Below, piece after piece: positions 46,406-52,869 of a stretch of DNA of 52,869 bases (its first letter is position 1; every line of letters begins with the position of its first letter). Source of the DNA: SAR202 cluster bacterium (GTDB lineage: Bacteria > Chloroflexota > Dehalococcoidia > Lucifugimonadales > VGZR01); contig VGZR01000016.1 in the NCBI GenBank assembly GCA_016872515.1, positions 1 to 52,869 of the forward strand. The letters run 5' to 3'. The notes beneath the pieces were generated by a model, which saw only the letters and a list, made by a program, of their open reading frames with translations, was not told the DNA's origin and made no database searches. Both the position numbers and the translations under genes were made by a program.

Positions 46406-47467
46406 CTAGCGGAACGTCAGCGCCCGCTGCGGGTTGTCCGTCAGCATCGCCTGTATCTGCGTCACCTTCATGCCGCGCCTGCGCAGCCGCGGCACGATGT
46501 TCTCCAGGATATGCGCGTACCCCTTCCCGCCGTTGCGCACCAACTGGAACTGCGTGCACACATCGTGTCCCAGCAGCACGCGGTTGCCTGCGCCCATGCT
46601 CACCGTGAACTCGATGTCTTCCATCCGCCGCACGTCCGTGCCGAAATCCACCGGCTGGCCCGCAACCGCGCCCAGCTCCGAGTCCTCCAGCCCGAAGATG
46701 TCCCACTCCAGGTAGCTCCCCAGCTGCACCAGGTCGCGCAGCCACGCCCGGTCGTGGAACGCGTCCAGGTGGCCCAGGATGATGCGGTCGGCGGGAAGCC
46801 CCGCCTTCGTCAGCGTCTCGAAGATGAACGGCGGCGACTTCAGGTGGTAGCCCGGATGGATGTTCACCGCCGCGCCCGTCTCCAGCGCCGCCCGCGCCGA
46901 CGCCCGCAGCACCCGCACCTGCACGTCCGTCGCCGGCCACATGTTCCCCACCTCGCCGATGACGCCCGTCTTCACGCCTGTGTCCTTCACGCCCACCGTG
47001 ATGTCGCAAATGATCTCCTTGGCGATGTCGTCCTCCGTCTTCTTCTTCGTCCCGGCGGGATGCGCCACCGGCATGTAGTAGCTCCCGCCCATCACCACGT
47101 TCAGCCCCGTCGCCCGCGACACCGTCGCCAGCGCCAGCGGGTCGCGGCACAGCCCCGTGCTCGTCACGTCCACCAGCGTCCCGCCGCCCGCGTACTTGAA
47201 CCGCAGCGCCTCCTCGATGGCGGCCGGGATGCTCAGCAGCGCATTGTTGTGGCACCCGCCCAGGAACCGCTTCCCCAGCCCGCCGCGCCGGTCCATCGTG
47301 AGCGTCGCATCCTTCCACGCCCGCTCGCTCGCCTCCTCCGGCACCACACCGAGGTGCGACACATCGAACAACAGATGCTCGTGCGTCAGCGTCGCCCCCA
47401 GCGACCGCGGCTCCACCGGCCCCAACACCGTCTGCACCTTGCCAGTGATCGGGCTCTTCTTCGCCAT
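46406..47467 (-). CDS. Phosphotriesterase-family amidohydrolase (copy 2)
   Basis: 353 residues, same length and order as the copy at 16993-18051. N-terminus SPITGKVQTVLGPVEP, metal-site LTHEHLLFD, GVIGEVGN (Glu bridge), INIHPG-like VNIHPGYHL, IILGHLDAF and Asp in VLLGHDVC. The end IQAMLTDNPQRALTFR parallels copy 1. ATG 47467 follows AAGGAGGCGAT. The start region is GC-rich but intact. Likely a lactonase or phosphotriesterase-like hydrolase of unknown substrate. Confidence 0.9.
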   Translation of the reverse strand: MAKKSPITGKVQTVLGPVEPRSLGATLTHEHLLFDVSHLGVVPEEASERAWKDATLTMDRRGGLGKRFLGGCHNNALLSIPAAIEEALRFKYAGGGTLVDVTSTGLCRDPLALATVSRATGLNVVMGGSYYMPVAHPAGTKKKTEDDIAKEIICDITVGVKDTGVKTGVIGEVGNMWPATDVQVRVLRASARAALETGAAVNIHPGYHLKSPPFIFETLTKAGLPADRIILGHLDAFHDRAWLRDLVQLGSYLEWDIFGLEDSELGAVAGQPVDFGTDVRRMEDIEFTVSMGAGNRVLLGHDVCTQFQLVRNGGKGYAHILENIVPRLRRRGMKVTQIQAMLTDNPQRALTFR

Positions 47468-47517
47468 ATCGCCTCCTTACATGGCGCGGCAGCATACCAC
47501 GACTGCCCTCACCCTTG

Positions 47518-47650
47518 GCGGGGGAGGGGTCGCCAGACCCCTCCCCCGTTTCACGGAGGAGGGCCTACGCCACGCCTGGCGTGGCGTAGGGGTGAGGGTG
47601 CAGCATCCTCCTCTCCCCTGGAGCCTGCCCCGAGCGAAGTCGAAGGGGAG
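47518..47650. repeat. GC-rich palindromic element, copy B, with dispersed repeat
   Basis: Hairpin GGGGGAGGGGT (47520-47530) with ACCCCTCCCCC (47537-47547). Then a perfect 13-base-arm palindrome CCTACGCCACGCC-T-GGCGTGGCGTAGG (47564-47590) flanked by GGAGGAGGG and GGTGAGGG. A GAGCCTGCCCCGAGC repeat follows at 47621-47646. It lies between divergent genes, upstream of both starts. Confidence 0.85.
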
Positions 47651-47707
47651 AGGCCTATGAGCGCACCCAGTGCGCTAATAGGGTGAGGGGTACTACAATG
47701 AGCCACC

Positions 47708-49288
47708 ATGAGCGCGTCCGGCCCCCGCCCCAGCCGCAGGCCCTACCCCACCCATCCCCTGCACTACTTCCTCGTCCTCAGCGCCGCCAGGCTGCCGGAC
47801 AAGGTCGCCGTCTACGACGGCAGCCGCGCCATGACCTACCGCCAACTGCTCGACGCCAGCACACGCCTGGCCTCCTCGCTCCACGCCCTCGGCGTCGGCA
47901 AAGGCGACCGCGTCGCCCTCATGGCCTTCAACTGCCTGGAGGTCGTCATCGCCTTCAACGGCATATCCATGGCCGGCGCCGTCGTCTCGCCGCTCAACCC
48001 CAGCTACCGCCAGAAAGAGGCCGCCCACCAGCTTGCCGACAGCAGCGCCAAGATGCTCATCGCCCAGGCATCCCTGCTCGACGTCGCCCGCGACGCTATG
48101 CGGGACGCCCCCAACGTCCAGCGCCTCGTCGCCATCGGCGCGGCCCCGGACGCGGGCATCCTCACCTTCGCGGACCTCCTCGACAAGGGAAGCAGCCAGC
48201 CGCCCCATGTGTCCATAGACCCCGCCCGCGACCTCATGGCCCTGCCCTACTCCAGCGGCACCACCGGCCTCCCCAAGGGCGTCATGCTCTCCCACGCCAA
48301 CCTCGTCACCAACCTCTCGCAGTACCTCGGCGTCGGCGGCGCAGGTGCCCCGCGCGAGGACGACACCTTCCTCGCCTGCCTCCCCCTCTTCCACATCTAC
48401 GGCATGAACCTCGTGATGAACGCCGCCATCGCCCGCGGCGCCACCCTCGTCGTCATGCCCCGCTTCGACCTCGACAAGGCCGTTGCCCTCATCCGCCGGC
48501 ACAGGGTCACCATGCTCCACCTCGTCCCGCCCATGGTCCTGACGCTCAACCAGTGCCCCGACGCAGCCCTGGCGGGCCTCTCGTCCGTCCGCGTCGCCTA
48601 CAGCGGCGCCGCGCCCCTGTCCGGTGAGCTCCAAGAGCTTCTCGAAGCCCGCGCGGGCATCCGCTGCGCCCAGGCCTACGGCCTCACCGAGACGTCTCCC
48701 CTCGACAACGCCGACTTCGCCGAGCCGGACCGCCAGCGCCGTGGCAGCGTCGGCCCTCCCTTGCCCGACACCGAGGAGAAAGTCGTTGACCTGGAGACGG
48801 GCGAGCGCGAGCTGCCGCCGGGCGAGGTCGGCGAGCTCGTTATCCGCGGCCCGCAGGTCATGCGGGGCTACTGGAACAACCCCGAGGCCACCGCCCGCAT
48901 GATTCGCAACGGCTGGCTCCACACCGGCGACATCGCCCGCATGGACGCCGACGGCTGGGTGTACGTCGTTGACCGCATGAAAGACCTCATCAAGTACAAA
49001 GGCTTCCAGGTCGCCCCCGCCGAGCTCGAGGCCGCCCTCCTGGAGCATCCTGCCGTGCAGGACGCTGCCGTCATCGGCAAGCCCGACGCCGAGGCAGGCG
49101 AGGTGCCCAAGGCCTTCGTCGTCGCCAAGAGCGCCGTCACCGCTGCCGACCTCCAGGCCCACATCGAGGCGCGCCTGGCGCACTTCAAGCGCATCCGCGA
49201 GGTCGAGTTCGTCGCCGAGATTCCCAAGTCCCCCTCAGGCAAGATCCTCCGCCGCGTCCTCTTAGACAGAGAGCGCTCTAAGCAGTGA
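47708..49288 (+). CDS. AMP-dependent acyl-CoA synthetase/ligase
   Basis: 526 residues of the ANL superfamily, closest in look to 4-coumarate/long-chain acyl-CoA ligases. P-loop YSSGTTGLPKGV near 181-192, LPLFHIYGMN, YGLTETSP, GWLHTGDIA near 402 and the C-terminal catalytic Lys in PKSPSGKILRR near 513. It activates a carboxylic acid to acyl-AMP and then acyl-CoA; the acid is unknown. It is upstream of an enoyl-CoA hydratase gene (with DUF559 between), which suggests a beta-oxidation-like route. ATG 47708 has only a weak ribosome site. Confidence 0.93.
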   Translation: MSASGPRPSRRPYPTHPLHYFLVLSAARLPDKVAVYDGSRAMTYRQLLDASTRLASSLHALGVGKGDRVALMAFNCLEVVIAFNGISMAGAVVSPLNPSYRQKEAAHQLADSSAKMLIAQASLLDVARDAMRDAPNVQRLVAIGAAPDAGILTFADLLDKGSSQPPHVSIDPARDLMALPYSSGTTGLPKGVMLSHANLVTNLSQYLGVGGAGAPREDDTFLACLPLFHIYGMNLVMNAAIARGATLVVMPRFDLDKAVALIRRHRVTMLHLVPPMVLTLNQCPDAALAGLSSVRVAYSGAAPLSGELQELLEARAGIRCAQAYGLTETSPLDNADFAEPDRQRRGSVGPPLPDTEEKVVDLETGERELPPGEVGELVIRGPQVMRGYWNNPEATARMIRNGWLHTGDIARMDADGWVYVVDRMKDLIKYKGFQVAPAELEAALLEHPAVQDAAVIGKPDAEAGEVPKAFVVAKSAVTAADLQAHIEARLAHFKRIREVEFVAEIPKSPSGKILRRVLLDRERSKQ

Positions 49289-49369
49289 ATCAAGAGGGAC
49301 ATCACTCCCACCTCAATCCTCCCCCCCTCAAGGTGGAGGAGGCCCCACGCCCCGTCGGGGAAGGTGTCG

Positions 49370-49717
49370 ATGAGCAAAACAGCGAGAGCGCGAGCATCCA
49401 GAAGGAACCCAACGGACGCCGAGAGAGTGCTGTGGCAATACCTCCGTAGACTCCAGGTCGCAGGCCATAGATTCCTTAGGCAGCATCCTCTCGGCCGGTA
49501 TATCGTGGACTTTGTCTGTCTAGAGAGCAGACTGACTGTGGAACTAGATGGTGGACTCCATTCGTTAAGGATCACGTCCGATGCCCAACGGGAGGCGTGG
49601 CTACAAGCGGAGGGCTATCGTGTGCTACGAATCTGGAACAATGAAGTGTTTGAAAACATCGAGGGCGTAGAAATGGCGATACGGATGGCACTGGAGGAAA
49701 CTGAAGGCTCTGATTGA
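49370..49717 (+). CDS. DUF559 (Vsr-like) endonuclease-domain protein
   Basis: 115 residues from ATG 49370, 7 bases after GGGGAAGG; GTG 49364 is the alternative. PD-(D/E)XK-like nuclease fold: RNPTDAERVLWQYLRR, GHRFLRQHPLGRYIVDF, LTVELDGGLHSLR, then YRVLRIWNNEVFENIEG. Base composition is clearly lower in GC than the neighbours and codons are less C-ending, suggesting transfer. It sits alone between repeats. DUF559 proteins are widespread; their role is unsettled. Confidence 0.88.
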   Translation: MSKTARARASRRNPTDAERVLWQYLRRLQVAGHRFLRQHPLGRYIVDFVCLESRLTVELDGGLHSLRITSDAQREAWLQAEGYRVLRIWNNEVFENIEGVEMAIRMALEETEGSD

Positions 49718-49877
49718 GCATTACATGGGTGCCGTTGATACACTTCCTTCCCCCTGGAGGGGGGAAGGTGCAGGATCGGGGTGAAGTGGACGTACTGGTA
49801 CCAAAGAGGTAGGGGGTACATTACCCGACAGACGTCCTATTCTAAGAGAGAACTGAAAGAAAGCCAAAGGAGGCCCC

Positions 49878-50654
49878 ATGCAGTACGTCCAGTACGAGAA
49901 GCACTCCGACCACATCGCCGTCATCACCCTCAACCGGCCCGAGCGCCTCAACGCCCTCGGCGCGCAAATCGTCGTGGACATCGAGGAGGCCTTCTGCCGC
50001 TACGCCGACGACAAGGCAGCCCGCGTCGCCGTCCTCCGCGGCGCGGGCAAGGCCTTCTGCGCCGGGGCCGACATGAGGGAGTGGGGAGTCAAGGGCGGCC
50101 CGCCCGACGTCCCCGAGCACCGCAAGGTCTTCATGGACCCGATGGGCACCCCCAGCCTCATGAAGCCCGTCGTCGCCGCCGTCCACGGCTACTGCCTCGG
50201 AGCCGGCCTCAACCTCATCCTCATGCGCTGCGACATCCGCATCTGCGGCGAGTCCACCAAGTTCGGCATGCCCGAGGCCGAGCGCGGCATCATCAACGTC
50301 GTCACCCCCTTCGCCTACAACAACATCCCCACCTGCTTCCTCTCCGAACTGGTGTACACCTGCGACATGGTCTCCGCTCAGCGGGCCCACCACTTCGGCG
50401 TCGTCAACACCCTCGTCCCCGACGACCAGGTCTTCCCCGCCGCGCTCCGCATGGCCCAGCGCATCGCCCAGCAGTCCCCACGCGCCATCCGTTTGACCAA
50501 AGAAGCCCTACAGCGGAGCGTGGAGCCGCCTCCCACCGCCTTCGTCTGGGAGCGCTACCTCACCTCAAAGTCCTTCTACAGCCCCGAGTCCCAGGAGGGC
50601 ATGCGCGCCTTCGTCGAGAAGCGCGAGCCCCGCTGGCCCGCCGACCCAGGGTAA
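49878..50654 (+). CDS. Enoyl-CoA hydratase/isomerase family protein
   Basis: 258 residues, crotonase fold. Oxyanion-hole segments GAGKAFCAGADM (55-66) and AVHGYCLGAGLNLIL (98-112), a family Glu in PEAERGI (about 136), and the C-terminal helix region SPRAIRLTKEALQR. ATG 49878 follows AAAGGAGGCCCC, an excellent ribosome site. It probably hydrates or isomerises an acyl-CoA made by the ligase at 47708. Exact reaction unknown. Confidence 0.92.
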   Translation: MQYVQYEKHSDHIAVITLNRPERLNALGAQIVVDIEEAFCRYADDKAARVAVLRGAGKAFCAGADMREWGVKGGPPDVPEHRKVFMDPMGTPSLMKPVVAAVHGYCLGAGLNLILMRCDIRICGESTKFGMPEAERGIINVVTPFAYNNIPTCFLSELVYTCDMVSAQRAHHFGVVNTLVPDDQVFPAALRMAQRIAQQSPRAIRLTKEALQRSVEPPPTAFVWERYLTSKSFYSPESQEGMRAFVEKREPRWPADPG

Positions 50655-50685
50655 GTTCTGCCCTCTCCCTTCATGGGAGAGATCG

Positions 50686-50708
50686 CTGGCCGCACTTCGT
50701 GCGGCCAG
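50686..50708. repeat. CTGGCCGCAC hairpin with GATGAGGG flank
   Basis: Perfect 10-bp inverted repeat CTGGCCGCAC-TTC-GTGCGGCCAG with a GGGAGAGAT left flank and an AGGATGAGGGTG right flank. Layout matches the variable-core palindromic elements (copies A-D), with another core sequence. Confidence 0.65.
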
Positions 50709-50828
50709 AGGATGAGGGTGTAACGGTCCCCAACGAAAGCGAGGTCATCCATGCCCTGCCCCTCGATAGTGCCATGATGCCGCGCAATCGTTATGGCGTC
50801 TTGGAACAGCGACGGAAAGGAGTGCGTC

Positions 50829-51263
50829 ATGCTCAGAGCCAACACCGTTGTCACCATCAACAAGCCCGTCGAACAGGTTTTCAAGGTCGTCGGCACCGAC
50901 TACATCCAGAACCACCCACAGTGGGACTCGCGCAACATCAAGACCGAACTCCAGGGCTCCATGGCCAAGGGCGCAAAGGGCACCGAGACCCGCAAGGACG
51001 GCGGCCGCACCATGACCTACAACTTCGAGTTCACCGAGTTCCAGCCCAACAAACACATGCGGTTCGACGCCAAGGGCGGCTCCGTCACCTTCTCCGGGAG
51101 CTACGGCTTCCAGCCCGCCGCCAACGGCACCCAACTCTCCATCGAGTTCACCATGCGCATGGGCGGGCTCCTCCGCATCATGGAGTTCTTCATGGGCGGC
51201 GGCTTCAAGAAAGACGTCACCGCCACCGGCGCCCGCATCAAAGACTTCGTCGAAAAGAGCTAG
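50829..51263 (+). CDS. SRPBCC-family (polyketide cyclase/dehydrase-like) protein
   Basis: 144 residues from ATG 50829, preceded by AAAGGAGTGCGTC; the frame extends further upstream without support. Helix-grip pattern: NTVVTINKPVEQVFKVVGTD, NHPQWDSRNI, then strands KHMRFDAKGGSVTFSGSY and TQLSIEFTMRMGG, and a long C-terminal helix (MEFFMGGGFKKDV). It binds a hydrophobic ligand; no enzyme role is evident. It is downstream of the hydratase gene, with a repeat between. Confidence 0.85.
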   Translation: MLRANTVVTINKPVEQVFKVVGTDYIQNHPQWDSRNIKTELQGSMAKGAKGTETRKDGGRTMTYNFEFTEFQPNKHMRFDAKGGSVTFSGSYGFQPAANGTQLSIEFTMRMGGLLRIMEFFMGGGFKKDVTATGARIKDFVEKS

Positions 51264-51290
51264 GGATGGGACATCCCCTCCTCTCCCCTG

Positions 51291-51316
51291 GAGCCTGTCC
51301 TGAGCGAAGCCGAAGG
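51291..51316 (+). repeat. GAGCCTGYCCYGAGC-type dispersed repeat
   Basis: GAGCCTGTCCTGAGC followed by GAAGCCGAAGG, lying between the SRPBCC and convergent DUF429 genes. It is the fourth copy in the last 12 kb. Confidence 0.8.
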
Positions 51317-51360
51317 AACCTAAGGGCCGGCCAGGTCACCCCGAAAAGGTAAGGTGAAAC

Positions 51361-52044
51361 TCAAGCCCGCGCTCTCGGCACCGCGATCTGCGCCTCGTCC
51401 GGCCATCCCAGCGCCTCCACGCGGCCCTGCGCGTACAGCGCCGCCGTGTACCCCGCCAGCGCCGCATCGCACGCATCGTGGCCTGCGAGCAACCCCTCCC
51501 CCGCGTGCGGGGCAGGGCCTACGGCCCGCAGCGGGCCGTAGGGGTGAGGGTCGGGAGAGTCCTCCCCCACCAACTCCGCCACCTTCTCCCTCAGCCACCG
51601 CAACCCCTCCGGCGTCGTCTTCTTCGGGATGGGCCTGCCCCACAGCCGTACCTTCGCCGCGTACGGGTACACCTCCAGCACGCACCGGCCCTGCATCCGC
51701 AGCTCCCACGCCAGCCCGATGGCGCGGTACACCATCGGCTTGATGAAGCTGCGCTTCGTCGTCGGATAGAGCGAGATGCCCTCCGCCACCAGCGCCCGCT
51801 CGCACGCCCGCAGCGTGTCGCCCACCGGCGCACACGCGCACGACGCCTCCAGGCAGCACATCCCGCGCGGATACCCCAGCGGCGCGTCTATCCCCACCGT
51901 GGACGCGCCGAACTCCCCCGCCAGCGCCAGCAGGTCGGCATCGCCATACCGCTTGCCCGCGTCAATCAACCGCCCCTGCCCATCCACCACCGCCCACGCC
52001 GTCGCCTTCCGCTCCGCCATCGTCGGGTCCAGACCAAGGTACAT
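51361..52044 (-). CDS. DUF429-domain protein with in-frame repeat insertion
   Basis: 227 residues, RNase-H-like fold predicted for DUF429: MYLGLDPTMAERKATAWAVV, GIDAPLGYP, SLYPTTKRSFIKPMV, LEVYPYAAKVRLWG and the C-terminal HDACDAALAGYTAAL. Residues 162-187 (EDSPDPHPYGPLRAVGPAPH and following) match no family segment and are encoded by a palindromic repeat at 51484-51561, kept in frame. Possible nuclease; function unproven. ATG 52044 has no strong ribosome site. Confidence 0.82.
   Translation of the reverse strand: MYLGLDPTMAERKATAWAVVDGQGRLIDAGKRYGDADLLALAGEFGASTVGIDAPLGYPRGMCCLEASCACAPVGDTLRACERALVAEGISLYPTTKRSFIKPMVYRAIGLAWELRMQGRCVLEVYPYAAKVRLWGRPIPKKTTPEGLRWLREKVAELVGEDSPDPHPYGPLRAVGPAPHAGEGLLAGHDACDAALAGYTAALYAQGRVEALGWPDEAQIAVPRARA
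51484..51561 (-). repeat. GC-rich palindromic element, copy C, inside DUF429 gene
   Basis: Perfect 12-base-arm palindrome CCTACGGCCCGC-A-GCGGGCCGTAGG (51518-51542) flanked by GGGCAGGG and GGTGAGGG, plus a CCCCTCCCCC hairpin arm at 51493-51502. About 78 bases, a multiple of three, read as codons 162-187. Confidence 0.82.
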
Positions 52045-52437
52045 CGCCTACTCCGCAGGGCCGCGGAGGAACTTCCTTCTTGTAGAAGAAGTCCCCCATA
52101 TCCCTTCCACGTAACAGTTTCTCATTTCCTTCGGGGGTCCAGATTATTGGCCTGGAAACCTGGCTCAAGCGGTTGTATTGTACTGCCTGAGTTGTCCTGG
52201 CGTGACCACATGGCGTTGGTCAAGACCCAGCGTCCTGGGCGGCTCGGTCAACGGCGCTCGCCTGAGGAATTAGCGGACTGGGTGCGAATACCCAGGACAT
52301 GCCGATCGATGCCGTACTGTACTGCCCCTGTTGAGAACTGAACGGGAACCGACTATGCCATGAAACCGTGATATGGATGCCCGCAGAGATTTGGCTCGCA
52401 CAATTGGTGAATTCAGTTTCCGACAGGAGGACCGTAC
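52045..52437. other. Intergenic stretch with inverted copy of the GAACTTCTTC hairpin
   Basis: 393 bases without a supported gene. At 52061-52097 lies CCGCGGAGGAACTTCC to GAAGAAGTCCCCC, a near copy of 46354-46390 in the opposite orientation. The rest is lower in GC and shows no recognised element. AGGAGG at 52425-52430 serves the next gene. Confidence 0.6.
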
Positions 52438-52869
52438 TTGCCTTTTGGCCGCGGACGATGTACGCTGCGCCGGACGGCTTTATCCGGGTCCCCCAATGTA
52501 GGACAGGTGCGCAACGCCTCTTTCGCTGGTAGAGTTTCTCGCACGAGTCGCTTCTCGTGCCTCGTGGCCGCGCTCATGGCGGTCATCACGGCCTCCGCCG
52601 TTGTGGCGGGCCTGGCCACTGTCGCGCAGGCGGCGGGACCGGACACACAGCAGGCCAAGCTGACGGCGTCCGATGGCGCCGCAGACGACCTGTTCGGCTA
52701 TTCGGTGGCCGTCTCCGGCGACACCGCCGTCGTCGGGGCCTGGTCCGACGACGTGGGCAGCAACGACAACCAGGGCTCGGCCTACGTGTTCGTCCGCTCG
52801 GGCGCCACGTGGTCCCAGCAGGCCAAGCTGACGGCGTCCGATGGCGGCACAGAAGACCGTTTCGGCGAT
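52438..52869 (+). CDS. Secreted FG-GAP-repeat protein, 3' end off the window
   Basis: TTG 52438 lies 7 bases after a perfect AGGAGG (52425-52430), and the frame stays open to the window edge (144 codons). After a basic N-terminus comes a signal sequence ([20 protein letters not shown], cleavage likely after AQA). The first repeat [20 protein letters not shown] and [16 protein letters not shown] is of the FG-GAP beta-propeller type, and a second copy begins just before the edge. An ATG at about 52573 is a possible later start. Confidence 0.75.
   Translation, partial: MPFGRGRCTLRRTALSGSPNVGQVRNASFAGRVSRTSRFSCLVAALMAVITASAVVAGLATVAQAAGPDTQQAKLTASDGAADDLFGYSVAVSGDTAVVGAWSDDVGSNDNQGSAYVFVRSGATWSQQAKLTASDGGTEDRFGD

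Noticed and set aside
41300-52100. CRISPR array
   Set aside because: The repeats are dispersed, palindromic and irregularly spaced, with no regular spacers and no cas genes.

Overview
The window looks like a piece of a high-GC bacterial chromosome, most likely Chloroflexota and probably Dehalococcoidia or SAR202-like. This is inferred from gene content, not from a marker gene. The main clues are: lipoproteins with long TPTPT spacers; an ECF sigma factor followed by DUF5667 and DUF4382/DUF5666 proteins; a dnaB, dnaD-like, dnaC-like replication cluster; and a catabolic set typical of these lineages (phosphotriesterase-family hydrolases, acetamidase, CehA-like hydrolase, phytanoyl-CoA dioxygenase, class III aminotransferase). 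TAG is a common native stop codon.

Layout. 0-3.4 kb: replicative helicase, DnaD-domain protein and a helicase-loader-like protein with two fused AAA+ ATPase domains. 3.4-7 kb: HIT protein, alpha/beta hydrolase and a gluzincin lipoprotein, the last two broken. 7-13 kb: NAD-dependent formate dehydrogenase, ArsR regulator, nucleoside hydrolase (nonsense), CBS protein, zinc alcohol dehydrogenase, RRM protein, HesB-like gene (nonsense) and SnoaL-like protein. 13-24 kb, minus strand: broken CehA-like hydrolase, acetamidase, phosphotriesterase-family hydrolase, a large broken PGF-pre-PGF surface protein, broken DMT transporter, phytanoyl-CoA dioxygenase and a broken ArsB/NhaD-type permease. 24-31 kb: YceI lipoprotein, broken universal stress protein, pentapeptide lipoprotein, and a sigma factor operon with mostly broken downstream genes. 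31-41 kb: aminotransferase, HtrA lipoprotein, an ABC exporter with a Kelch lipoprotein inside its operon, cyclic-nucleotide-binding membrane protein, ABM monooxygenase-like protein and a broken DUF6616-like gene. 41.4-52.9 kb: UppP, two unknown membrane proteins, a double cupredoxin lipoprotein, tRNA-Gln and tRNA-Glu, a second ABM protein, a second phosphotriesterase-family protein, acyl-CoA ligase, DUF559 endonuclease, enoyl-CoA hydratase, SRPBCC protein, DUF429 protein and the start of an FG-GAP protein.

Two large-scale patterns stand out. First, the plus strand reads G-rich up to about 41 kb and C-rich afterwards whatever the gene orientation, so there is a strand-skew switch in the gap 41084-41467. 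Second, disrupted genes (about 14) all lie left of that point. On the right the genes are intact, but GC-rich palindromic repeats become dense. Two of these repeats sit in frame inside coding genes (uppP and the DUF429 gene).

The repeats have constant flanks (CCCTCACC and CCCTCCYC-like) around a palindrome whose sequence differs from copy to copy while base pairing is kept. I regard this as the most unusual feature of the window. The disruptions are a mix of homopolymer frameshifts and single-base nonsense changes, so real decay and assembly error both remain possible.
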